A stretch of 22,588 nt of DNA, from contig WRMX01000034.1 of the NCBI GenBank assembly GCA_009776905.1, forward strand, positions 1 through 22,588, written 5' to 3'. Below the pieces are notes generated by a model. The model worked only from the letters and a program-made list of their open reading frames with translations. It was not told the origin of the DNA and searched no databases. Every line of letters starts with the position of its first letter. The stretch's first letter is position 1. The DNA comes from Oscillospiraceae bacterium. GTDB taxonomy: Bacteria; Bacillota; Clostridia; Oscillospirales; Oscillospiraceae. Positions 6,761 to 14,339 of this stretch are shown one piece after another. The position numbers and the translations under genes are program-made.

Positions 6761-7714
6761 CTATCCGAAAAACCCTGCTTCGCCGCCAATGTTATACAAC
6801 CCGTAGAACGGCAGCACATCAGGCACGTCGCTCCATGCCATCGGTGAAGCGACCCACCAAATGAACTGTTCCGGCAAATCATAGGTATTTCTGCCTGGCA
6901 GATACAATCGGAACTCATACGCATCGTCGAATCCATAGGGGCCTGATGGTATTATCCTGACGCCGTCCTCTATGCGCTCGATTGCATCTTCTATGTTGAG
7001 ATATTCGATGCGCATTGAATATTCATAATCGCTGATGGCATAGATATCTGTGAACTTTCCGCTGAAACCGCACTCATATCTCGTGCCGTAAGGGTAGCCG
7101 GGGCCGTCATCGCCCATGTCCGAGTCGTGAAAAAATCCGTAGAATGTACCGTCAGCATATATCTCTACGGTTGTGCCCCATCCGCCGACTCCGCTCCCAA
7201 ACCAAAACTGCGGCAGCGAAGAAAACACGGCGGGCAGCTTTGGCTCAGCGGCGTTATTGACAGGCGGCTTCGGCGAAGGCGAGGGGGTCTGTTGGTCCGC
7301 GTCATTCGGCTTCGGCGAAGGCGAGGGTGTCTGTTGGTCCGCGGCATTCGGCTTCGGCGTTGGCGAAGGGGTCTGTTGGTCCGCGTCATTCGGCTCTGGC
7401 GACGGCGACGGTGATTGCGGCGCCGCTGAATCGGAAGCCTGTTGCTGCTGAGCGCTTGAGGCCTCCGTCGCGTCATCGGGAGGCTGCTCTTCGCTTGGCT
7501 TCGGCTGGGGAGATATTCCAGGCTGGGCATCCGAATCCATTGAATTCTCGTTTAGCAAATCGTCAAAAGGGGAGATTGGGCCGGAATCGGAGTCTTGCTC
7601 CTCGGCCGTTTCGGGCTTTCCTGTCTTAAGAAAGCCGGGTAATGAAATGTCCCCACATGCGGCGACGGTAAGGCACAGCGAGAGCAGCAGCAGCAATGAT
7701 ATCAATCTTTTCAT
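6761..7714 (-). CDS. Putative lipoprotein with Pro-rich repeat linker
   Basis: From the ATG at 7714 the protein has 317 residues. It starts with a classic lipoprotein signal, MKRLISLLLLLSLC, ending in the lipobox TVAAC, with the modified cysteine at about residue 20. It should be anchored on the outer face of the membrane. A linker of ~90 residues follows, with three full copies and one partial copy of a 14-residue unit like PSPTPKPNAADQQT. The C-terminal ~155 residues form a globular domain (segments GSGVGGWGT, FFHDSDMGDDGPGYP and LPFYGLYNIGGE). I recall similar domains in other clostridial lipoproteins of unknown function. The longer upstream frame is unlikely to be translated: GAGG lies seven bases before 7714 and a promoter lies within the extension. 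It is the first gene of the minus-strand run. Confidence 0.85.
   Translation of the reverse strand: MKRLISLLLLLSLCLTVAACGDISLPGFLKTGKPETAEEQDSDSGPISPFDDLLNENSMDSDAQPGISPQPKPSEEQPPDDATEASSAQQQQASDSAAPQSPSPSPEPNDADQQTPSPTPKPNAADQQTPSPSPKPNDADQQTPSPSPKPPVNNAAEPKLPAVFSSLPQFWFGSGVGGWGTTVEIYADGTFYGFFHDSDMGDDGPGYPYGTRYECGFSGKFTDIYAISDYEYSMRIEYLNIEDAIERIEDGVRIIPSGPYGFDDAYEFRLYLPGRNTYDLPEQFIWWVASPMAWSDVPDVLPFYGLYNIGGEAGFFG
7272..7415. repeat. 42-bp tandem repeat encoding Pro-rich linker
   Basis: Three units of 42 bases (7272-7313, 7314-7355, 7356-7397) and a partial fourth (7398-7415) repeat GGCGAAGGCGAGG followed by GTCTGTTGGTCC with few changes. They encode the 14-residue PSPxPKPNxADQQT units of the lipoprotein on the minus strand. 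Such near-identical units can change copy number by slippage or recombination. Confidence 0.92.
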
Positions 7715-7787
7715 ATACATACCTCGTAATTGCGTGGCAACATATGCGATTAGCGTGATTTTTCCGACGGTTTTACTTGATGCGCAC

Positions 7788-7816
7788 AGTCTACCATATG
7801 CTTGGCCGTTATGCAA
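7788..7816 (-). promoter_or_regulatory. Putative sigma-A promoter for the lipoprotein gene
   Basis: On the minus strand, TTGCAT (7811-7816) is followed by a 17-base spacer and TAGACT (7788-7793). The -10 box matches 4 of 6 consensus bases. The expected transcript starts near 7781, about 65 bases before the ATG at 7714. It lies back-to-back with the plus-strand promoter at 7916. Confidence 0.45.
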
Positions 7817-7915
7817 ATAATTTATCGTGTTTATCATTTCCGTTTGTTTATAGTGCTACTCTTGCGCCCTTGCGTACCTCGCCGGGCGTGCAATTGTAAC
7901 TTATAGTTTTTTAGC

Positions 7916-7944
7916 TTGCATGAGTGTGGAAAATAAAGTATAAT
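7916..7944 (+). promoter_or_regulatory. Sigma-A promoter for the foldase gene
   Basis: TTGCAT (7916-7921), a 17-base spacer, then a perfect TATAAT (7939-7944). The start is expected around 7951, giving a leader of about 75 bases before the ATG at 8026. Confidence 0.75.
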
Positions 7945-7956
7945 ACATCGCACGGA

Positions 7957-7988
7957 GCCTAAGCCGCGGGTGGAACCCTGCCATGGGC
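7957..7988 (+). promoter_or_regulatory. Leader hairpin of the foldase transcript
   Basis: GCCTA (7957-7961) can pair with TGGGC (7984-7988, one G-U). Inside, GCGGGT (7966-7971) pairs with ACCCTGC (7975-7981, one bulged T) around a GGA loop. The core GGGTGGAACCC also occurs in hairpin A of the ATP-grasp leader, on that gene's coding strand. It contains the GGGTGGAACC string seen in T-box antiterminators, but no other T-box part is visible. Confidence 0.35.
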
Positions 7989-8025
7989 AACGACACATAA
8001 GAACACATAAAGGACTGACAGATTT

Positions 8026-9594
8026 ATGAGTGAAGCAACCAACAACAAGAAGATCGTGAAGGCCAACCGCCGTGAGGAAAGGGCCCTTCAGGAGCAAAAA
8101 GAAAAGAAAAAGGTCAGAATCATCGCGCTGGTGGTAGTAATAGTATTTGCGCTGCTCTTAGCGGGAGCGCTCATTTTGAACTCAAAGTTCATCCGCCGCA
8201 CGATGACTGCGATCACGATCGGCGGGGTCGATTTCACGGCCGCGGAGTTTGACTTTTTCTTCAATAACGCGAACAGGGACTACCAGACATACATCAACAA
8301 CAATTACGGCGATTACGCTTCCGGAATGCTGCCTTCGACGGACAAAGCGCTCGCAAGCCAGATATACAACGAGGAGACGGGCGAGACGTGGGCGGACTTC
8401 TTCACGTCATATGCCATCGAGCAAGTCTCCGAGCTCGTGAAGTATTATAATGCCGCAGAGGCGGCCGGCTACGCAATGACAGACGAGATGCGGCAATCGA
8501 TCGATGAAGAGATCGAGCTATATAAGCAATACTCCGAGCTGCTGGGGTATCCGTCGTTCGACGAATACATCCAGGCGTATTACGGCATAAGCATGAATGA
8601 GAAGAGCTTCCGCAACGTCATGGAGTTCGTGAACCTCGCTTCGGGCTACGCCACGTACATTTCGGACTCTCTGACTTATAGCGACAGCGAGCTCGCAGAG
8701 TATTACGACGAAAACCGCGACAGCCTCGACAGCTTCACATTCAGGTATTTCCTGCTCTCGGCAGATACCGTCCTCGAAGAGGATTATGAAACCGAAGAGG
8801 AGTATGAAGCCGCAAAAGATGCCGCGCTGGAAGATTCATACGAAAGGGCGGCGGCGATCGCCGACGGGATCGAGAGCGAGGAGGATTTCATCGCGGCCGC
8901 GAGAGAAGCCAACGAAAGCAGCTACAGTGACTATGATTCCACGTTGAGGGTGTATCCCGGGTCTTGGCTCGGCGACACATACGGGCCTTGGCTGAGGGAA
9001 GCGGATCGCCAGCCCGGCGACTGCACGTCCATTGGCATGACGACCGGCGGGTATCTTGTGTATTTCATCGACAGGGACCCGAACCAATATAGGATGGTCG
9101 AGATGCGCCAGATATTGGTGCAGCGCCAGGAGCTTGACCCGAGCGAGTTTGAGGAGGGCAAGGACGACCCGGCATATCTCCAAGCTTTCGACATAGTCGA
9201 CGACGTGGCGAGGGGGCAGGCGGAAGAGGCCCTGCGCCTGTTTGAAGAGGATGGCGCGTCGGAGGATGCGCTGATCGCTCTGATGGAGGAATATTCCTCA
9301 GATGAGACGGAGGGCGGCTTCTATGATTTGGTCACGAAGAATGCTGCCAACAACAAGATGGCGAAGGAGATTGAGGATTGGCTCTTCGAGGAGGGGAGGC
9401 AGGTCGGCGATTACAAGCTGATTCGGACCGCTGATTATGGTTACCATCTTGTGTACTTTGTCGGGTTCGACGACATGTATTGCGACTATCTGGCTCGCGA
9501 AAAGATGCACGAGACTGATTATCAGGCGTGGCTGGACGGACTCCCGCCTGTAGATTCCGCGCGCAAATGGGCGTTCAGGTTCACGACGAACTGA
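8026..9594 (+). CDS. Membrane-anchored parvulin-like peptidyl-prolyl isomerase / foldase (PrsA/SurA-like)
   Basis: The protein has 522 residues. The first ~30 residues are highly charged (KKK, RREER), then one transmembrane helix spans ~31-52 and the rest lies outside the cell. A SurA_N-like helical region covers ~65-230 (GGVDFTAAEFDFFF and after). A linker rich in Glu and Tyr follows, and a parvulin-type domain runs from ~356 (MVEMRQILVQ) to ~490 (SSDETEGGFYDL, then YGYHLVYFVG). PrsA-type foldases help exported proteins fold at the membrane-wall interface. Unlike PrsA of Bacillus, this one lacks a lipobox and has a cytoplasmic N-tail with a signal anchor. AAGGA lies 11 bases upstream of the ATG. 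The gene has its own promoter, and no terminator is visible before the next gene, 79 bases on. Confidence 0.85.
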   Translation: MSEATNNKKIVKANRREERALQEQKEKKKVRIIALVVVIVFALLLAGALILNSKFIRRTMTAITIGGVDFTAAEFDFFFNNANRDYQTYINNNYGDYASGMLPSTDKALASQIYNEETGETWADFFTSYAIEQVSELVKYYNAAEAAGYAMTDEMRQSIDEEIELYKQYSELLGYPSFDEYIQAYYGISMNEKSFRNVMEFVNLASGYATYISDSLTYSDSELAEYYDENRDSLDSFTFRYFLLSADTVLEEDYETEEEYEAAKDAALEDSYERAAAIADGIESEEDFIAAAREANESSYSDYDSTLRVYPGSWLGDTYGPWLREADRQPGDCTSIGMTTGGYLVYFIDRDPNQYRMVEMRQILVQRQELDPSEFEEGKDDPAYLQAFDIVDDVARGQAEEALRLFEEDGASEDALIALMEEYSSDETEGGFYDLVTKNAANNKMAKEIEDWLFEEGRQVGDYKLIRTADYGYHLVYFVGFDDMYCDYLAREKMHETDYQAWLDGLPPVDSARKWAFRFTTN

Positions 9595-9673
9595 CGGGCG
9601 CACAGCACCAACAGAGTCAACAAATTCGACATCAATAATCCATTGTATCAAATCGAAAGGAATGGTTTTAGGT

Positions 9674-10735
9674 ATGAAGTCAGCGACCGTTTTGAAAATC
9701 GGCAGCTTGAAGGCTGCTAACGATGCCGACAGGGGGATCGTGCAGATCTGCGACATCCCGGAGCCGGCCCTCGGCGACGAGCAAGTGAAGATCAAGGTCG
9801 CGTATTGCTCGATCTGCGGCTCCGACCCCCACCACATCCAGGAAAACCCGTTCGGCTGGGACGTGCCCTTCGGGCTGGGGCACGAGATGTCGGGAGTCAT
9901 CGTCGAAGTCGGGAAAAACGCGACCAAGAAAGGCTTGAAGGTCGGCGACCGCGTCGCGGGCAACTTCATGCATTTCTGCGGCACTTGCTACTATTGCCGC
10001 AACGGGCAGGAACAGTTTTGCGAGTTTGCGGGCGAGACGAACCAGCCTTGCATGTCCGAATACGTGACATGGCACGAATCGCAAGTGTTTAAGCTCCCCG
10101 ACGACGTCAGCCTGAAAAAGGGCTGCCTTTTGGAGCCGGTGTCTGTTGCTGTCAGGATCGTCGACAAGATCGGCCCCAGGATCGGGCAGCGCGTGGCCAT
10201 TTGCGGCGGCGGCCCCATCGGGCTCTTCGCGCTGCAGGCCATCAAGATGATGGGCGCCGTGGACCTCACGTTGTTTGAACCGATTGCCGAAAGAAGGGAG
10301 CTTGCGAAGAAATTCGGCGCAGACGTCGTCGTGGACCCGATGTCGCAGGACATGGTGAAAACCGCGATGGAGATCACTAACGGGCGCGGGTACGACGTCG
10401 TCGTGGATTGCTCGGGCGCTGTCAGGGCGGCGGTGTCGCTGCCGGCCATCACGTCCAAGGGCGGGATGCTCCTCTACGTCGCCATCTATCCCAATGAGTA
10501 TGAGATGCCGCTCAACCTATATAAATACTGCTACGAGAACGAGCTGACGATCACCGGCACGAACATTTCGCCGTATGCGTTTCCACGCGCGGCGCAGGTC
10601 ATGCCGAGGATGCAGCTCGACGATTTCATCACCGCGACGTTCGACCTTGACGACATCGAGGAAGCCTTCAAGGTTCAGGTGTCGGGGAAATACCCGAAAA
10701 TTCTCATCAAATGCAACGAATTCGAAGGGGAATGA
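9674..10735 (+). CDS. Zinc-dependent alcohol/polyol dehydrogenase (MDR family)
   Basis: The protein has 353 residues. The medium-chain dehydrogenase fold is shown by the catalytic zinc ligands C48 (in CSICGSD), H70-E71 (GHEM) and E154 (LLEPVSVA). The structural-zinc cysteines are C102, C105, C108 and C116, and the NAD(P)-binding loop is GGGPIG at 178-183. E154 as third ligand is typical of sorbitol and threonine dehydrogenase-like members, which oxidise a secondary hydroxyl to a ketone. I chose the ATG at 9674 because the frame's earlier ATG (9662) abuts AAAGGA with no spacing. It opens a co-directional cluster with two transketolase halves, an SDR and a second MDR, so it probably makes a ketose or keto-acid from a polyol. 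The substrate is not deducible. Confidence 0.88.
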   Translation: MKSATVLKIGSLKAANDADRGIVQICDIPEPALGDEQVKIKVAYCSICGSDPHHIQENPFGWDVPFGLGHEMSGVIVEVGKNATKKGLKVGDRVAGNFMHFCGTCYYCRNGQEQFCEFAGETNQPCMSEYVTWHESQVFKLPDDVSLKKGCLLEPVSVAVRIVDKIGPRIGQRVAICGGGPIGLFALQAIKMMGAVDLTLFEPIAERRELAKKFGADVVVDPMSQDMVKTAMEITNGRGYDVVVDCSGAVRAAVSLPAITSKGGMLLYVAIYPNEYEMPLNLYKYCYENELTITGTNISPYAFPRAAQVMPRMQLDDFITATFDLDDIEEAFKVQVSGKYPKILIKCNEFEGE

Positions 10736-10809
10736 TGCCTTTAAAGGCGATATACGAGTTTTGTTATATTGACGCTTAAAATGAAATCAAACATTCGAAG
10801 GGGAGTGAT
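10720..10809. repeat. 17-bp direct repeat that duplicates a ribosome binding site
   Basis: ATTCGAAGGGGAATGAT at 10720-10736 (end of the dehydrogenase gene) recurs at 10793-10809 with one change (AGTGAT for AATGAT). The second copy carries the AAGGGGAG ribosome site for the transketolase gene. The ~56 bases between them include the 12-bp palindrome GCCTTTAAAGGC (10737-10748). Confidence 0.75.
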
Positions 10810-10814
10810 TTTTC

Positions 10815-11684
10815 TTGAGAAACTATAACATCGATTTGGAAATGGTCAAGGAACTGGAGGACAAGTGCGTGAAGATCCGCAAGGACCTGCTCAACTTCGT
10901 CCACCGCATCGGCATGGGGCATCTCGGCGGAGAGCTTTCAATCGTCGAGATTTGCGTGGCCCTTTATTACAAGTATTTGAATTATGACGTAGCGCGGCCG
11001 AAATGGGAGGACCGCGACAGGCTCGTGCTGTCGAAGGCGCATTGCAGCGAAACCCTCTACACGATATTTGCCGATTTGGGCGCTTACACCATCGATTACA
11101 TGGTCGAGCATTTCGAGACGCAGGAGACGGCGGTGTTCGGGATGCACTCGAACCGCCTCTATTGCCCGCAGATCGAAGTCTCGGCGGGGTCGCTCGGGCA
11201 TGGGCTGCCAATCGGGCTCGGCCTTGCGCTCGGCGCGCGCAAGCAAAAGAAAAACTGGCGCACGTTCGTCATCACGGGCGACGGAGAGCTCGATGAGGGG
11301 ACGAACTGGGAGGCCATGATGGCCGCCGCGCACCACCAGCTTGGCAACCTCGTGTGCATATGCGACAAGAACGGCGTGTCGATGACGGGCTTCACCCGCG
11401 ACGTCATGAACCTCGACCCGCTGGATGAAAAAATCCGCGCGTTCGGATGGGACGTCAGGACGATCAACGGGAACAACATGTACGAAGTCTGCCAGGCCTT
11501 GCAAGACCTTCCGCCGGTCGAGCCGGATTACAGGAGGAAGCCAATATTCATCATCGCAAACACCATCAAGGGCAAGGGCGTGGACTTCATGGAAGGCGAC
11601 TACAGATGGCACGGCGGGGCGATATCCAAGGAGGACCTCGAGCGGGCGCTGGTATCCGTCGAGAAGAGCAGGAGGGTGAGATAA
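10815..11684 (+). CDS. Transketolase, N-terminal (TPP-binding) subunit
   Basis: The protein has 289 residues, the usual size of the N-half in organisms with split transketolase. The TPP/metal motif is GDGELDEGTNWEA (155 onward) closing at N186 in CDKNG. Active-site regions include GMGHLGGELS (H36) and LSKAH (H76). With its partner it should move two-carbon ketol units between sugar phosphates, or carry out a related TPP-dependent step. The start is TTG at 10815, supported by AAGGGGAG nine to ten bases upstream; the first in-frame ATG is nine codons later and has no ribosome site. The stop TAA shares its last base with the next gene's ATG, indicating translational coupling. Confidence 0.9.
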   Translation: MRNYNIDLEMVKELEDKCVKIRKDLLNFVHRIGMGHLGGELSIVEICVALYYKYLNYDVARPKWEDRDRLVLSKAHCSETLYTIFADLGAYTIDYMVEHFETQETAVFGMHSNRLYCPQIEVSAGSLGHGLPIGLGLALGARKQKKNWRTFVITGDGELDEGTNWEAMMAAAHHQLGNLVCICDKNGVSMTGFTRDVMNLDPLDEKIRAFGWDVRTINGNNMYEVCQALQDLPPVEPDYRRKPIFIIANTIKGKGVDFMEGDYRWHGGAISKEDLERALVSVEKSRRVR

Positions 11685-12661
11685 TGGCCGTACAAACCAC
11701 ATTCAATTTTGACCAGATGCTTTCCAGCGCGCGCGAGGCATATGGCGAGGAACTTTTCCGCATGGCGGAGGAGGGCATCGACTTTGTATTCACATATACG
11801 GACAACGTCGCGCCATCGTCGTCGGCGGGGAAACTGCTGGCTAAATATCCTGAGCGCTGCTTCAACTTTGGCATCGCGGAGCCAAACCAGGTGGGCGCTT
11901 CCGCAGGGTTGGCTTTATCGGGCTTGACTGTCTTCTCGCAGGTGTTCGGCCCGTTTTTGCCGCTGCGCGCCGCAGACCAGATCCACACCGACGTCGCGTA
12001 CAACAACGTGAACGTCAGGCTCATCGGCACCCACGCCGGGCTGACGGCGGGCGGGGGGCCGACGCACAATTGCATCGCGGACCTCGCTTTATACAGAGCG
12101 ATTCCGAACCTCACCATTTGCGTCCCCGCGGACGCGGACCAGTGCTGCAAGATCATCAGAAAGTCGATGGAATTCCAAGGACCGATGATCATCCGCATCG
12201 ACAGGGGCGGCTCTCCGAACGTATATGCGTCCGGGGACTATGAATATGAGATCGGCAAGGCGATCGAGACGCTACCGGGAGATGATTTAACGATCATCTC
12301 GGCGGGCTCGAGCGTGTATTGGTCGATGATGGGCGCAAAAATCCTGCAGGAGAAGCACGGGATCAACGCAAGGGTCATCGACATGCACACGATCAAGCCG
12401 ATGGACACTGAGATGCTGATAAAATGCGCGCGTGAGACGGGATGCGTCGTGACGGTCGAGGAGCATTCGATCAATGGCGGGCTCGGCGGGGCCGTCGCGG
12501 AATACCTGTTGGAAGCGGGCTTCAGCGGCAAGTTCAAGCGCATCGGACTGCCGGACGAGTTCGCCATCTTGGGCGACACGGACGAGGTCTACAGTTATTA
12601 CCGCATGGACCCGAAGGGCATCGCGGAGCAGATCGCGGAACTGCTGGGGCTGCAGATTTAA
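11684..12661 (+). CDS. Transketolase, C-terminal (pyrimidine-binding and C-terminal) subunit
   Basis: The protein has 325 residues. The pyrimidine-binding domain contains FGIAEPNQVGASAGLA, with E66 as the conserved glutamate that activates TPP. GTHAGLTAGGGPTHN follows in the expected place, and then a C-terminal Rossmann-like domain (AGSSVYWSMMGA, EEHSINGGLGG). It pairs with the preceding N-half to form one active enzyme. ATG 11684 overlaps the previous stop (TAATG) and has GGAGG upstream, inside the previous gene. The frame extends further upstream, but that part is the N-half read in another frame. Similar split pairs serve either the pentose phosphate pathway or specialised sugar routes; the dehydrogenase neighbours favour a specialised route. 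Confidence 0.9.
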   Translation: MAVQTTFNFDQMLSSAREAYGEELFRMAEEGIDFVFTYTDNVAPSSSAGKLLAKYPERCFNFGIAEPNQVGASAGLALSGLTVFSQVFGPFLPLRAADQIHTDVAYNNVNVRLIGTHAGLTAGGGPTHNCIADLALYRAIPNLTICVPADADQCCKIIRKSMEFQGPMIIRIDRGGSPNVYASGDYEYEIGKAIETLPGDDLTIISAGSSVYWSMMGAKILQEKHGINARVIDMHTIKPMDTEMLIKCARETGCVVTVEEHSINGGLGGAVAEYLLEAGFSGKFKRIGLPDEFAILGDTDEVYSYYRMDPKGIAEQIAELLGLQI

Positions 12662-12686
12662 ATGATTGTGAAACGCCGCATTTAGC

Positions 12687-12705
12687 GGGCGGCAGATTGC
12701 CGCCC
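12687..12705. repeat. Hairpin element related to the 56-bp repeats
   Basis: GGGCGGCA (12687-12694), loop GAT, TGCCGCCC (12698-12705), then CTTC. The stem, GAT loop and following CCCCT match the design of the hairpin in the 5.1-kb repeats, with a different stem sequence. It sits in the 150-base gap between the transketolase C-half and the SDR, which otherwise shows only the SDR's GGAGG. Confidence 0.6.
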
Positions 12706-12811
12706 CTTCAGGATATCCTTGGACTAATCAAAGCAACCACGGCCCATAGGAGCATGCATTGCGCTTCCGTAAGTTTCACAATTTTCTATTTATTTTAATG
12801 GAGGTATTTTC

Positions 12812-13594
12812 ATGGCGGATATCAGAGAATTTTCGCTCGATTATTTCAGCTTGAAGGGCAAGGTCGCCATGGTGACCGGAGCGAACCAGGGATTGGGCAT
12901 GGCATATGCCACCGCTTTCGCCAAAGCGGGGGCCGACCTGTTCATCCCGCACTACACGGACGACGTCGCGGAGGTGAAGTCGCTAGTCGAGGCGGAGGGG
13001 CGGCGGGTCGAATTCCTGCGCGGCGACCTCGCGGATAAAGGGTACATCGATGCAATCGTCAAGACCTGCCTCGACAAATATGGCAAGATAGACATACTCG
13101 TCAACAATGCCGGGACCAACCATTTTGAGGATATTATGACGTTCCCCGACGAAGAATACAGAAGGGTAATGGACATCCAGCTCAACGCGACTTACTACAT
13201 GGGGCACGAGGTTGGGAAGGTGATGGCAAAGAGCGGCGGGGGCAAGATCATCAACATCGGCTCCGCGCTGTCGTTCACAGCTGACGCCACATGCCCGCCA
13301 TACGTCATCGCGAAGCACGGCGTCATCGGCATCACGCGCTATTTCGCGAGCGATTTTGGCAAATACAACATCCAGGTCAACGCGCTTTGCCCGGGGTTCT
13401 TCTATTCGGAGATGAACGCCGCTATCAGCGACAACAAGGAGTTTTATGACAAAATCACCAACCGCATTCCGCTGGGGCGCTGGGGGACGTCGCACGATTT
13501 GATGGGGGCCATCGTTTTCCTTGCGAGCCGCGCGTCCGACTATATGAACGGCTGGTACATTTCCGTCGACGGCGGATTCGCGACGACGCTGTGA
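12812..13594 (+). CDS. Short-chain dehydrogenase/reductase (gluconate/deoxygluconate dehydrogenase-like)
   Basis: The protein has 260 residues, a normal length for a classical SDR. The cofactor loop is TGANQGLG (22-29), NNAG lies at 98-101, and the catalytic set is a serine in GSALSF (S151 or S154), Y164 and K168 (YVIAK). The C-terminus DGGFATTL is typical. Overall it resembles sugar-acid and polyol dehydrogenases (KduD or gluconate 5-dehydrogenase type) more than fatty-acid FabG, but a 3-oxoacyl reductase cannot be excluded. GGAGG lies seven bases before the ATG. Between transketolase and a second alcohol dehydrogenase, it probably performs another hydroxyl/ketone interconversion in the same route. 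Confidence 0.88.
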   Translation: MADIREFSLDYFSLKGKVAMVTGANQGLGMAYATAFAKAGADLFIPHYTDDVAEVKSLVEAEGRRVEFLRGDLADKGYIDAIVKTCLDKYGKIDILVNNAGTNHFEDIMTFPDEEYRRVMDIQLNATYYMGHEVGKVMAKSGGGKIINIGSALSFTADATCPPYVIAKHGVIGITRYFASDFGKYNIQVNALCPGFFYSEMNAAISDNKEFYDKITNRIPLGRWGTSHDLMGAIVFLASRASDYMNGWYISVDGGFATTL

Positions 13595-13628
13595 CCTTGC
13601 AATCATAACCGAACGGAGGCGGTAGAAG

Positions 13629-14333
13629 ATGGTATTGAGATACATAGAGCGCGGCACGAACCTTCAAATCAAAGTCAAGATGGCGCTGGATGGAGAAGAC
13701 GCCATATATGACGCGACGTTCTATGACCTTTACGACATCGTGAACGAAACATCATTCATCGTGCAATGCTCCAAGCTAAATAGGGATTACGGCAAGCTGG
13801 ATCAAGAAGCCATGATGAGCGTTTCTTTTACGCGAGGCGAGTACATATACACGTTGTCAGGCCGCGCGTCCGGCAAGATGTACACCGACATGGTGGTCAT
13901 CGATATGATCGGAGGAATCGAGGAGACGAACCGCCGCACTTACGAACGCGACGAGATCCGCGTGGAGGTCAAGGTATATGGGTTGCCGGAGGACCAGATT
14001 CCGGAAGCGAAGTACATGAAGCCCATAGGGCGGCCCGCGCTGACAGACATGAGCTTCGACATCAGCTCGGGCGGGCTGAGCATTATATCCAATATAGTGC
14101 TGAAATCCGAATTCGATCCATATTACTTGATCGAGTTTGCCCTGGGGACATGGGATACGTTTCTGCTGCCCGCGAAGCTCGTGCGCAGCTCAAATTTCGC
14201 GCGGTCAAAGGTCGGAAAGTTTGATTACGGGTTCCAGTTCATCTTTGACCACATGCCAAATGAAAAGGCCAGGCTGTCAAAATCGATATTGAACAAAAAA
14301 TTATCATACTTAAGCGTGGAGCAGAGGAGGTAG
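13629..14333 (+). CDS. PilZ-domain (YcgR-like) c-di-GMP receptor
   Basis: The protein has 234 residues. The first ~95 look like a YcgR N-terminal flagellar-brake-type beta domain. The PilZ domain follows, with the two c-di-GMP motifs intact: R103-x-x-x-R107 in NRRTYERDEI and D144-I-S-S-G-G149 in DISSGGLSI. PilZ proteins bind cyclic di-GMP and change partner behaviour, usually motility, polysaccharide synthesis or secretion. No membrane segment is present. The ribosome site GGAGG lies nine bases upstream. It is 34 bases after the SDR and only six bases before the second dehydrogenase, whose ribosome site lies inside its last codons. It is therefore very likely co-transcribed with sugar-metabolism genes, an unusual setting. 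Confidence 0.82.
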   Translation: MVLRYIERGTNLQIKVKMALDGEDAIYDATFYDLYDIVNETSFIVQCSKLNRDYGKLDQEAMMSVSFTRGEYIYTLSGRASGKMYTDMVVIDMIGGIEETNRRTYERDEIRVEVKVYGLPEDQIPEAKYMKPIGRPALTDMSFDISSGGLSIISNIVLKSEFDPYYLIEFALGTWDTFLLPAKLVRSSNFARSKVGKFDYGFQFIFDHMPNEKARLSKSILNKKLSYLSVEQRR

Positions 14334-14339
14334 CACATC

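Noticed and set aside
7957..7988. T-box riboswitch upstream of the foldase
   Set aside because: Only the GGGTGGAACC string matches. There is no stem I, specifier loop or terminator, the leader is only ~75 bases, and the gene is not an amino-acid or tRNA gene.
9298..9984. A 228-codon minus-strand frame spanning the foldase end and dehydrogenase start
   Set aside because: It crosses two well-supported plus-strand genes and encodes nothing recognisable.
11447..11683. N-terminal extension of the transketolase C-half
   Set aside because: The extra 79 codons overlap the N-half gene in another frame and lack transketolase features; ATG 11684 has a ribosome site and the coupled TAATG overlap.
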